Positions 32,055-41,575 of a stretch of 64,000 nucleotides of DNA are shown here, one piece after another. Origin of the DNA: Podospora comata (Eukaryota > Ascomycota > Sordariomycetes > Sordariales > Podosporaceae); contig CP071493.1 of the NCBI GenBank assembly GCA_017354895.1, positions 8,184,001-8,248,000 of the forward strand. Direction: 5' to 3'. The position numbers and the translations under genes were made by a program. Numbering within the stretch: position 1 is the stretch's first letter; each line of letters begins with the position of its first letter. The notes below the pieces were generated by a model. The model saw only the letters and a program-made list of their open reading frames with translations, did no database searches and was not told the DNA's origin.

Positions 32055-33799
32055 CTAATTCCTCCTCCTTTGATTCACCATCATCGTCTCCTTCAACTCC
32101 CTCCTCACAACCTCATTAAACTCCTCGGGGTTATCCACATAGAGATGATGCCCCGCCTTCCTCACCACAACAACCTTTACACTCCCATTCTCCTTCTCCG
32201 CTCCCCCTTCCTCTAGCAATTCTTTCTCTATTCTCTTTTTGATCTTTTCTTCGGCGGCATACCCCCCAGCAACATCCATCCAGTCGTTTTCTCCGTACAT
32301 GAACACAATCGGGAAACCGTGCTCTTTTACTTCTGGGGTGGTTTCAGTCTTGGGGGAGATGACCTGCCGGCCGACGTCCTGAATGCGGTTGATGATTGGT
32401 GATCTCGCATACGCCCCCGGAGCGAGGAGATACGGCAGGGCATATTCGCCCGACCCACGCTGGCGGAACAGAGCATAAGAGTAATCGTGCAGTGCTTGCT
32501 TTTCAGGTGAGGGCAGGTGGTTGAACCGGCGGGCTGTCCACCCCGAGACGAACCGGGGACCCAACGGCCCGGCAAAGCGGACGATGCTAAACGGGGAGAC
32601 GTTTGCATCCCAGAGCCAGACCAGCCACCCTGGAAGGGGTCGCTTGGGGGGCGTGGTGGAGGTGTTGGGCTGGGAAGCGACGGATTTCTTGTCGCTGGCT
32701 TTCGCGTTGACATACTCGGCGTTTTGGCCAGCGGGGGTTTGGTGGACGATGCTTTCCTGGTCCTGGGTGAACTCGGCTGCCATGGTGGAGGTTTCGGGCT
32801 CGGGCATGTCGGCGTTGACTGCCCAGGGATCCTCCGGGATCCCCACCGGAGACACCAAAATCAGTTTGTTGAGGTGGCCGGGGTACTTGAGGGCGTAAGA
32901 AACGGCGAGGTAGCCGCCCATTGAATGGCCCATCAATGTGAACTTTTCGAGCTTGCGAATCTTGCGCCATTCTTCGAGCGCGTCAATGAACCAACTCTCG
33001 GCCTCGGCGATTTTCTCTTTTTGTGTTTTGGCGTGGACCTTGAACGGCGGGCGGGAGGAGTTGCCCATCCCTAGCATATCCAGCGCGTATAATTTCCAAC
33101 CAGGTAATCTGGTGAGGGGTTCAAAGTTCTTGTAGAAAAAACCCAGCCCGGCGCCGTATCCGTGCAGCATGACGAGGGTGTTGGCCACATCTTCGCCCTC
33201 TCTTTCGATTGAGAACTCATTCAGGGCACGGTTCTTCCCCGACAGCTGCACCATTGATGATCGCCAGACTCGCTGGCCGAAAGGATCGGTGTTGGCGAGA
33301 TCTAGGAGGCGCGCGCCGACACTTGGGCCGGTGGCTTCGCGAACGTGAGGAATAAATGAGAGTACATTCTGTTCGGCTTGTCGCGATGATAGGCTAGTCC
33401 ACTGCATGCTCGTCAGCCACTTGTCCACTGATGCGCCGTGTTGGTTGCTGGAGCGGAAATACACACCCATTGGTGCGCCGCCTCCTTGTAACCTAAGGGA
33501 AATGCCATCATTCTGGGCGTGTGTTTTCTCGGTTCACCTTCAGCGTGGTGCTGAGGGTGATATTGATGCGACGGGTTCTTTTTGCGGTGCGTAGGGAAAA
33601 GGAGAGGTTGTGTTGTAGGTGGCGGGATCGAGGAAGAAGTATCCGTAGAGGCAGAGACCGATTCGGTGGACATTCGGCTGCTCGACTCCTTTGAGGGACT
33701 TGCTGTTCCAGTCTTTTCCGAGGGCGGACCGGCAAACACGGACGAGGCGAGCTTAGGAATACGCAGCAAAAGACTTGTAGAGTTAGTAGACTTGAGCAT
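32055..33799 (-). CDS. CLD1: Cld1/ABHD5-type alpha/beta hydrolase
   Basis: The main exon encodes an alpha/beta hydrolase with LVMLHGYGAGLGFFY (oxyanion region), the nucleophile motif TLMGHSMGGYLA, VFMYGENDWMD (acid side) and KAGHHLYVDNPEEF, which holds the catalytic His and the HX4D motif of the ABHD4/5 group. Yeast Cld1 removes an acyl chain from cardiolipin in mitochondria; ABHD5 is a lipase coactivator. The substrate here is inferred. An upstream exon starts at 33799 (MLKSTNSTSLLLRIPKLASS), basic and Ser-rich, a plausible mitochondrial presequence. My preferred join is 33538 to 33427 (110-nt intron, donor GTGAAC, acceptor CATCAG), giving ...HHAE/VDKWLTSM, but this donor is weak. If exon 1 is not used, translation could start at 33470 (MGVYFRSSN). 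It is divergent from SPO7. Confidence 0.82.
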
Positions 33800-34722
33800 G
33801 GTGACGGTTGGAGGAGCGCGTCGGGACAGCGCCCCTTATACAATGCTCCTGCATTTGTGTCGGGATGGCGTGTCCGGTGCAGACAAGTGCGGGAGAAAGA
33901 AGAGTAAATTCCGCTTCCTCCGACAGCGAATTCCCCAATCAACCAGACCGCTTGCTCAACAATATCCAGCGATCGGATTTTACGTCGCTCCGCTACCCGA
34001 TCATGGGAACATGGGTGGAAGGCCAAGCAGTGGCAGGCTGGGAGCTCAATGGTAATGCGGGCGAGTGGTCCCCTGTTTTTGCCGCTAACCATTCTCCCAA
34101 AAGTACCCGAACGATGACGTTGCAAGCCGAGACTGGAGACTGCCTGGGGACAGACCCCTGTCAAAATCGAGAATCGAGAGCGGGCGCCAGCCAAAAGGAA
34201 GAATTCCGGGTCCAACCGAGGGTGAGAAGCTCAACACCGCCCCAGTCTTTTTCCAACAACCCTCAAGTTTGCCGGTGTACCTAACCAGCCACCACCAGTC
34301 TGACGAATAACGCGACCAGATAGATATGCATCCATGACATTGAACGACTCGGCGATATACAAGCTCCGGCATAACTGCGCAATTTGAATTGGTTGCATCT
34401 GCACTGCGACGGCCCTCTAACGCGGTTGGCGCTCTCTACCGATCTATCAACAGCTGACCGCTGGCTGGTTGACTGCGCATAGGGATAAGCTCAGCCAGCC
34501 CCTTGCCTACCCCCCCCCTTACCTTAGGTAACCTAGAGAAATTCCAGATTCTCAACGACCACCAACAAGCGCCACGCGCCCGCCGCGCGCAAACAACACT
34601 GATTGAACCGAAATCCTAACGAACACACAATCCTCACCTTCGGAGTTCGATTCCCGACTCCGACTCCCTCCGGTCCGCTCCCCGCCCTTCCCCTCCATCC
34701 GGCGGCCGGAACGAATCAGACC
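33800..34722. other. Divergent promoter region CLD1/SPO7
   Basis: About 920 bases between the divergent starts of two lipid-related genes. I find no convincing gene or named binding site. A C run followed by CTTACCTTAGGTAACCTAG near 34511-34539 and C/T-rich sequence lie just upstream of SPO7. Confidence 0.5.
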
Positions 34723-36021
34723 ATGGCCGATACCCTTGACTCCATTGTCAAAGGCGCCCCCCTCTCCTCTGCGGCCGGCCTCACCTCCCGCAATGACCTC
34801 TCCAAAACAAGCGGTGTTCCTGCCGAACCGGGCCCAGGAGGCGCAGATGAGAAGTCATCGTCGCCAACGGGAGATCCCCTCTCCCACACGCCGTCCTCCC
34901 CATCCATGATCTACCTCAACCTTTTGATACTCGAAGCCTCCCTGCGCGTGCAGTATCTCGAGCTCCGCGCCCGGCGCCGGCATCACACTTTCTTTCTCTC
35001 GCTGCTCACGATATGGACGGCTGGGTTTGGGTACGCACTCTTTCTGGCACCAAGAGAAGACGGCTCGGGCGTGGGCGGGTCGGTATACTGGATGGTGGAA
35101 ACAACAGAAAGGATGTGCTTCCTAGGTGGCGTCATGACCGGACTGCTCGTCTGGCTGACTGGGATCTGGGAAAGGGGCGTGAGGTGGCCGAGAAGGTGGT
35201 TTACGGTCAGCAACAGGGGGCTGAGGGGGTTCAACTGTAAGTTGGTGGTTATGAAAAGGCCGTGGTGGAAGGAGGCGCTGAGCACAATCGGCTGGTTTTT
35301 GACGTATGGTGTGTTTTCGAACAATGGGAGTTCTTACCGGTTTGTGGACCCGACCGTGTTGAGGGAGGTGGATAGGGAGTTGAATTTGAGCAAGGACTCG
35401 CATCCGAGTGTACATGTCACAAATTGGGATGAGGAAAAGGGGGGGCATGAAGAGGACCTGGCGCCGGGTGGGGATTATGTCAAGCTTCTGCTGCTGGCGA
35501 AGCCGTTCTCGCCCAGCTTCCGGGAGAACTGGGAGTTGTACAGGGCGGAGTACTGGGAAAGGGAGAACGAAAGGCGTGCTTTGTTGAGGGTGAAGCTTAA
35601 GGAGAGGGACCTCAGGCTGCGAAGGGAACACGGGGGTTGGCTTTGGTGGCTTCCCTGGCGCAAGGTGGTGGACAAACCGTCGCAGCACCACCCCGAGAAG
35701 GTAGCCCATCATCCACACCACCCTCGCCATGCGGCAGTATTGGGTGAACACAAGCGGACGAGGAGCGGGAGTGGCACCATGAGAAGAGGAAGCATGAACC
35801 TGGGAACACCAGGATCGCGAAGCACGACACCGACGCTCGAGGTTGACGACCAATATCTCGGTGTCGCACGAAAGGCAAGCACATCTTCTACGGCGTCTGA
35901 AAAGAAGCGAAAGAAGCTAGGCTCGGCCAGCAAAACACGACCTCGTGTGGAATCGAGGTCGGTGACGCCCGAAATAACGTCGCCCTTGGCCAAAGAGTCG
36001 ACGCCGACGAAAAGTGTATAG
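34723..36021 (+). CDS. SPO7: Spo7-type regulatory subunit of the Nem1-Spo7 phosphatase
   Basis: A single exon of 432 residues. Spo7 anchors and supports Nem1 in the ER/nuclear membrane phosphatase that activates the lipin Pah1 and so sets the balance of phospholipid and triacylglycerol. After a Ser/Pro-rich N terminus the family core starts with SMIYLNLLILEASLRVQYLE. Two membrane segments follow, at about 87-105 (TFFLSLLTIWTAGFGYALF) and 127-145 (FLGGVMTGLLVWLTGIW), then RWFTVSNRGLRGFNCKLVV, as in the family. A long C-terminal tail, basic and Ser/Thr-rich (about 300-432), exceeds yeast Spo7. Start 34723 has a good context (gaccATGG); the upstream in-frame sequence has no ATG. Confidence 0.92.
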   Translation: MADTLDSIVKGAPLSSAAGLTSRNDLSKTSGVPAEPGPGGADEKSSSPTGDPLSHTPSSPSMIYLNLLILEASLRVQYLELRARRRHHTFFLSLLTIWTAGFGYALFLAPREDGSGVGGSVYWMVETTERMCFLGGVMTGLLVWLTGIWERGVRWPRRWFTVSNRGLRGFNCKLVVMKRPWWKEALSTIGWFLTYGVFSNNGSSYRFVDPTVLREVDRELNLSKDSHPSVHVTNWDEEKGGHEEDLAPGGDYVKLLLLAKPFSPSFRENWELYRAEYWERENERRALLRVKLKERDLRLRREHGGWLWWLPWRKVVDKPSQHHPEKVAHHPHHPRHAAVLGEHKRTRSGSGTMRRGSMNLGTPGSRSTTPTLEVDDQYLGVARKASTSSTASEKKRKKLGSASKTRPRVESRSVTPEITSPLAKESTPTKSV

Positions 36022-36866
36022 ATCATGTTGATCAAGTTTCTGAGAAGAGTTTTGGGTTTGAAATGCTGCTTCTAGCGCCTGGCTGCATTGCACACAGATA
36101 GACCTGCTTGGTTGAGCGAGCATGCTTTCGTTACTACCCTGAATGCAATGCCTTGAGGCGGTGCCCATGTTGTCGATGTTTTTACTTGGTTGTCCAACGA
36201 AGTACGGTGCAAGGTACCAGCTGAAAAGCTCTAATTCAACTTCTCCATAAGATTTGGGTATGACTCTCGACTCCTCAACTGAACAACACATCCTGGGTGG
36301 ATTTAATGAAGATGGGCATTCTTTTAGGTGGTTCTCTCTATATCGAGTTGGAGACGTTATCCTTTTATGTAAGACGGTGCATCAAAGCTCCTAACTTCGT
36401 TCACTGCGCCCTTGTGGTATAAAGTCTCTGGACTGGCTAAGCTGCAGGTGACATGCCGCCGCCCCACACTGCTGCCTGCCACTCAACTGTTCCCTTGCGG
36501 CAGGTTAGGTCTGCATCTCACTTGAGTCGAGAGCCACAGGCATAGCGGACGTTCATCTCACCAATTCACACCGTCGACTTCAGTAATCCTCTACCAGGAG
36601 ATTTTTCTTTTGCTCACTATATACCTACGTGGCGCGACACCATCATATCCTATAGCCTGGCAGCTCTCTCTGCCAAAAGACACACCAGCAGCCTTGGTGA
36701 GCTCATATTAAAGTCGGCCAGCGGAGTGCCTAGTCAAGATTTCACTTCCAGAACCCCAAGACTAAACACCCCTTCAGTCAAACTCTTCTGCTTTGAATTC
36801 GCATTATCTGATTTGAGACCTCTCATTGCGATCCCGTAAGGAATCAACACACAACAACCTATTGAA
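36022..36866. other. Intergenic
   Basis: About 845 bases between two plus-strand genes, holding the SPO7 3' end and the promoter of the phosphatase-like gene. No gene is seen. Confidence 0.45.
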
Positions 36867-37868
36867 ATGGACATGGAACGGGAAAAATCGCCCATCGCCG
36901 AAGGAGTTGTCCGCTCGGCACAAACCATGCGTCGCGCCCCTGAACCCCCATATATTCATATTCCCGCTCTCCTAGGACGGTCCAGCAACCCAACTCTGTC
37001 CATCGACCCTTTCTCGGATTTAAACAATTCCTCTGGTGCAGGTGATTACACAGAGGAGGAGCTCCGGGAGCTGTTTAGTCACCTCGACACCAAGCGAGCT
37101 ATCGATCCGTCTCTCCATTGGCAGTACGCCCACCGCCGGCTGGCTCAGCCCATCCTCGATTTTCTTTACCTCGGTCCCGCCAGCAGCGTCAAAGATCATG
37201 ACTTTCTTCGAGAGAAGGGGATAACGCTCATTTTTGGCGTCGCGGACGCTCGGTACAAGGGGATTCTTCGAAGCATCCAGCGCGCCGCTGAAGAAGTAGG
37301 GATAGCGGCTGACAGTGTTGACGTTCCTCACATGCAGAGCATGATCGGACTATTCGGGCAAGCTGCCCAAAAAATCAATGCTCACCTCATCGCTGCCGCG
37401 CGCTCTGATCCCACCGGTCAAAGGAAAGGCAAGGTCTTGGTGGTGTGTGAGACGGGAAACGACCGCTCTGCCGTTTTTGTGACGGCATACCTGATGAGTA
37501 TGTTTGGACTTGATCTTGTCCAGGCGGTTCACTTTGTCGTGCTGCAGCGGTTTTGCGTGTCACTTACAGACGATGACAAGACGGTACTGCAGACGTATCA
37601 GGATATCCTACAGGCGAAAAGGGATGTGACGAGGAGTCGGGGTCAGCCACAGGATGGTAGCCAGGGGCAGGAAAATGTCAGGAGCATGATCAAGAGGAGG
37701 TTGTCCAGGGCGACATCCTCCGTTCAGCCACAGCAGGGGCAGGGATCAACAGAGGATGTGCTCATGGAGGTTGATGGAGATTATAGTGACGATTTGGAAA
37801 GATTCAGAGGTGGGGATGAGGCCGGGCAGAGGAGGGATTTTGCGCCGTTTGTGTCACGGGAGGTGTAG
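36867..37868 (+). CDS. Dual-specificity-phosphatase-like protein
   Basis: A single exon of 333 residues. Residues about 90-255 form a dual-specificity phosphatase fold: QPILDFLYLGPASSVKDHDF (first strand), ITLIFGVAD, then the P-loop VVCETGNDRSAVFVTAYLM, and later LQRFCVSLTDDDKTVLQTYQ. The P-loop keeps the nucleophile Cys (about 194) and Arg of CX2GX2R, but the usual His before Cys is Val. It may therefore be a weak enzyme or a phospho-binding protein like STYX, though STYX itself loses the Cys. No signal peptide is present; about 80 residues at each end look disordered. A second ATG two codons in is an alternative start. The substrate is unknown. Confidence 0.82.
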   Translation: MDMEREKSPIAEGVVRSAQTMRRAPEPPYIHIPALLGRSSNPTLSIDPFSDLNNSSGAGDYTEEELRELFSHLDTKRAIDPSLHWQYAHRRLAQPILDFLYLGPASSVKDHDFLREKGITLIFGVADARYKGILRSIQRAAEEVGIAADSVDVPHMQSMIGLFGQAAQKINAHLIAAARSDPTGQRKGKVLVVCETGNDRSAVFVTAYLMSMFGLDLVQAVHFVVLQRFCVSLTDDDKTVLQTYQDILQAKRDVTRSRGQPQDGSQGQENVRSMIKRRLSRATSSVQPQQGQGSTEDVLMEVDGDYSDDLERFRGGDEAGQRRDFAPFVSREV

Positions 37869-38781
37869 GAGCTTTCACATAGGTCCTATTCCAAAGACAG
37901 GGTGGAGTTGTGGCACACAGGGAGAATGCAGTGTTTTTACGTCGGCGGCCGCGAGAGAGGAGAGAAACGTGTGTAATTAATTTTGCTTACGGAGCATCGC
38001 TTTGAAGGAGTTGACAGATTCTTGGGACATGTGGGAAAACGGAAGGATAGGTCACGCGGTTCGGTTGAGTGCAGTTCAGTTATATACCCCCCTTTCTCTT
38101 TGCGCACATGCATAGCAGAAGTGTGTTGCCGCAGATTGGTTAGCTAATGGCTAGATAGTAATGGACGCATAACTTGATGCTGAAACTGTCAATGCCAACT
38201 GTGAAAATCAACTACCTTGGTCAGGCATGCCCTCTGTTGAGAACAATCCTTCTGGTAAAGTACAGCTCTAAATAAAACTGATGATAAGGCTGATTTCAAG
38301 ACAACCCTACGTCATACCATTGTCCTCCGATGTCGTTAGCCCTTCTTCATCATTCTCCTGAGAGCTGAAATGAGACGCTCAGGTCAAGGGATTAAGATCC
38401 CACACACCAAACACACCTCCGAAATATCACATGTTGCTCAGCTTCTTATGCAGCACGTTTTACGCGGGGAAGAGGGGAAGGTCACCCCATCTAGATGTAC
38501 CCCACGTTTAAGTGTCTGTTCACCTGCATGCTGCATCATGCCACCCACGATATAGCACAGCTTCGAATCAACAAAAGTTTAGCAAAACCGTTGTTGTTGT
38601 TGCGAAAGTGTCCATCTGCCTGTGGTATAAGGTACTAGGGTTCTGGCAGTAGTGAATCTCAAACCTCACATCAAGTGGAAAGAATGGCAGCACAGGTTTA
38701 AGATAGACATGCCAAAGTACGCAAATCCAATGCTGTATTGCCTTGTTGAAAAGTTCAAACTGCCTTCCCCCATCTATCCTC
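37869..38781. other. Convergent 3' region
   Basis: About 910 bases between convergent stops of the phosphatase-like gene and MET2. Mixed composition; no supportable gene or RNA. Confidence 0.45.
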
Positions 38782-40361
38782 CTACCAAGCAGTGATATCC
38801 CCCACCTCTGCCTCCCCAAACGTGCTGCTCTTGGTCATAACTCCAACCCCTTCCTCCTCCACTCCCTGATCACCCACATCCTTCTCCATGATATCTGGGA
38901 GCACCTCCTTCAAAAAGCCAAGAATATACCGATTCACCTGCTCAAACTGCAACAGGAAAGCATCGTGCCCCTCCGGGCTGTCTATCCTCTCCAATCTCGC
39001 ATCAGGAATATGTGCCGCCAGCTCTTCCTGCTCCGCAAAAGTAAACAACCCGTCGCTCTCGATACCCAAAACAAGAGTAGGTTGCTGAATCAAAGCCAGC
39101 GCCTCGGCAACGGTCGGGGCGCGGTCGCGGCTCACGTCGTGGGTGTCCAGCTTGCGGGTCATGGCGATGTAACAGTTGCTGTCGAAGCGCTTGACGAACT
39201 TCTGTCCCTGGTAGCGGAGGTACGACTGCGCGGAAAAGTAAGTGGATTTCGCGGGCATAACCTCTCCTCCTGTCAAGCTCTCCTTGGCTGGGCCGTGAAA
39301 CTGAGGGTCAGGGGCTGCCTCTTCCGCCTCTGCAGCCTTGTCTGCCCTGCTTTTCCCATTGTTGGAAGAAGGCGAAAGCGGGATATTTTCGCTCTGGCTG
39401 TTGGTCCGGGGCGGGGATCGCTTCCACTTGTGCCCGTCATTGTGGATGTGGAAATGGGCTTCGGACGGGGTGGTGGGGTCCGGCCTCTCGCGGATGGCCT
39501 GCCGCTTGGAGGGATCCGGGGTGTTGCGGCCGAATCGTGCCTCGAACGAGTTTCGGCTCCGGTACGTCAGCAAGGCGGCCATGCGCGCGGCTCCGAGACC
39601 GGTGACGGGTGGGTCCTCATAGGAATAATACCCATCTTCATACTTGGGGTCGGCGTAGATGGACTGCCGTTGGGCTTCCCCCCAGCTGATGCCCCAGGCG
39701 CTGTGTCGGCTCGAGGTGGCGATGGGGACGACGCACCGCACATACTCCTTGCCGAGGTAGGCCCATTCCAACACAAACATGCCACCGAGGGAGCCGCCGA
39801 TCACGGCTGCTACCTGCTTGACGCCCAATTCATCTAGGAGCAGCTTGTGAAGTCTGACATCATCCCTGATGGTGGTGAGGGGAAATTCTGGTCCGTAGTT
39901 GCCCTTGGAGGCATCTCCGTCTTTGGCGGTGACGGGACTGGCGGTTCCGTATGGGCTCCCCAGGCTGTTCATGCATACGATGAAGAAGCGAGTTACGTCG
40001 AAGGCTCTCCCTGCCCGGCCCAGCAGAGGGCCCCACCAGTCGCTCACATCGGCGCTGCCAGTGAGAGCGTGGCAGATGACCATGGCATTGTCGCCCTCCG
40101 GGTTGAGAGTGCCTCTCGTGGTGTAGGCAACAGGTACATTTCGCAGAGTCACTCCAGACTCGAGGGTGAAGGATGGAATGATGGCGATTTGCTGGTCCGG
40201 GATGAGGGTAGCGAACGGATTCTCAGGCTGAGATGTGATTCTTTCTTGGAAGTATTCAGTCACCGGTCTTGATTTTATGGGAGGTCAAAAAAAGGAGCCA
40301 GAAGTTGACCTGACTCACCATATACTGGCTTCTCGCCCTCAACGCTGATGTGTGACGGCAT
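38782..40361 (-). CDS. MET2: Homoserine O-acetyltransferase
   Basis: Two exons, 40361-40319 and 40244-38782, around a 74-nt intron (donor GTGAGT, acceptor TCCAAG) give 501 residues. The 14-codon exon 1 (MPSHISVEGEKPVY) joins in phase to ERITSQPENPFATLIPDQQI. The enzyme acetylates homoserine with acetyl-CoA, the first committed step toward methionine by direct sulfhydrylation in fungi. The alpha/beta-hydrolase core is intact: NAMVICHALTGSADVSDWWG, the nucleophile elbow AAVIGGSLGGMFVLEW, the acid region PTLVLGIESDGLF and the catalytic His in DSPEGHDAFLLQFEQV. A roughly 90-residue polar insertion (about 250-340) before the C-terminal part is common in fungal homologues. No earlier ATG in the main exon serves as a start. 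Confidence 0.94.
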
Positions 40362-41575
40362 GATGGGTAAGGTATGTGCTGTGGAAAAGATGAAAAAGAC
40401 CGGCTGTAAGTGACAAGAGCGAATGTGTCAAACCAGAAACACAAATGGGGCTAGAGTTGGAACAGAGGGGTTGTTCCAGAAGGGCGGGAAAAGATCAATG
40501 AAGAAGGAGTCATGGAAATTCGGGAATCATAACAGAAAAGAAAGAAAAAAAAGGCCCTTCATAATATAAGTGCATGCAGGAGGCTTCCAATGCATGGCCC
40601 CCTACCCACAGTCAGGAACAGTCATCAGTCATCAAGTTATCCGCGTGGGTGGATGGATGGGAACGTGCTTGCACAGCAGGAGCCGCAAGCGTGGATTGCG
40701 CCATCGCTAGCACCCATCTCTGGCACGGGCACACGCGGGATTGATCGAGAGGGTGTTCTCTCCATTCTCCATTCACCCATCCAGGGCACTCTGTTCTGCT
40801 ACCCAAAGCGCTGGAAGGGCCAGAACGGGCAAGGTTCTGGGCAGAACATCGCCGGCAATCGGCCTTTTCTTGGTGGTTTAGAGTGGGGCAGAAGCGCACT
40901 GATCTCAGATGCCCCGACTTTTGGCTGTTGGACTGCGACCAGGTAGACAGTACTCGCAAATACCGCATGACTGTCACCCAAAGCCAGGTACTCTACCACA
41001 AAAGATACCAACCTCCAATTCGACCTATCAGCCCCACCTTGTTATCTTGGCAGCCTCACCCAACAAGGCTGCCGTTTTTGATCTGCCAAGCTTTTGTTGC
41101 AGCAGAACGCAGCGACCACGACCACGAGCTTGCAGTTTGGCGATTCTCACGCGAATCACCAACTTCTATCCTTCACCAACATCCCACTCGAGCCAGCGAC
41201 GCCGACGAGCAGCAATCGATACATCGGCCCAATTTCCTCCCTCTACGCGGTGAGGCCGAATGAAAGGAATTTCAGAAAGCATTGCAAACGATACTTCGTC
41301 TCGGTCCATTCGGTACGTGAATTGCTGATTGTACCATCTTTGTCTGCCTAGGACACTTTTCTGTTGTCTTGGGGTCGAAGAGCTCAACCACATCTACCCC
41401 GTCTGCGATATGAGTACCGCGAAAAGATCTTGCCTGTCATCTCGGAATTCTAATACACATTAAGGTGTTGATAGGTATAACTTTTGCATCGTTGAGCTAG
41501 CGCGACAGCGCCTGCGGATTGCAGTCCGCATCACCAATAAATGACCCAAATACGATACCTTCGATATCACGATTA
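40362..41575. other. Divergent promoter region MET2/THO2
   Basis: About 1.2 kb between divergent starts. I looked for a CACGTG core or an ATGRYRYCAT-like sulfur-regulator site that might govern MET2 and found none by eye. No gene is supported. Confidence 0.45.

Noticed and set aside
33508-34215. 235-codon minus-strand frame over the CLD1 leader
   Set aside because: Overlaps the presequence-like exon in another frame, no domain, and ends where the preferred intron begins.
34638-34662. GTTCGATTCCC resembling a tRNA B box
   Set aside because: The surrounding stems do not form a cloverleaf with anticodon and acceptor arms; it sits in the SPO7 leader.
40245-40263. Start of MET2 at a GTG in the main exon
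   Set aside because: A consensus-spliced 14-codon first exon with a normal ATG joins in frame and gives the expected N terminus.
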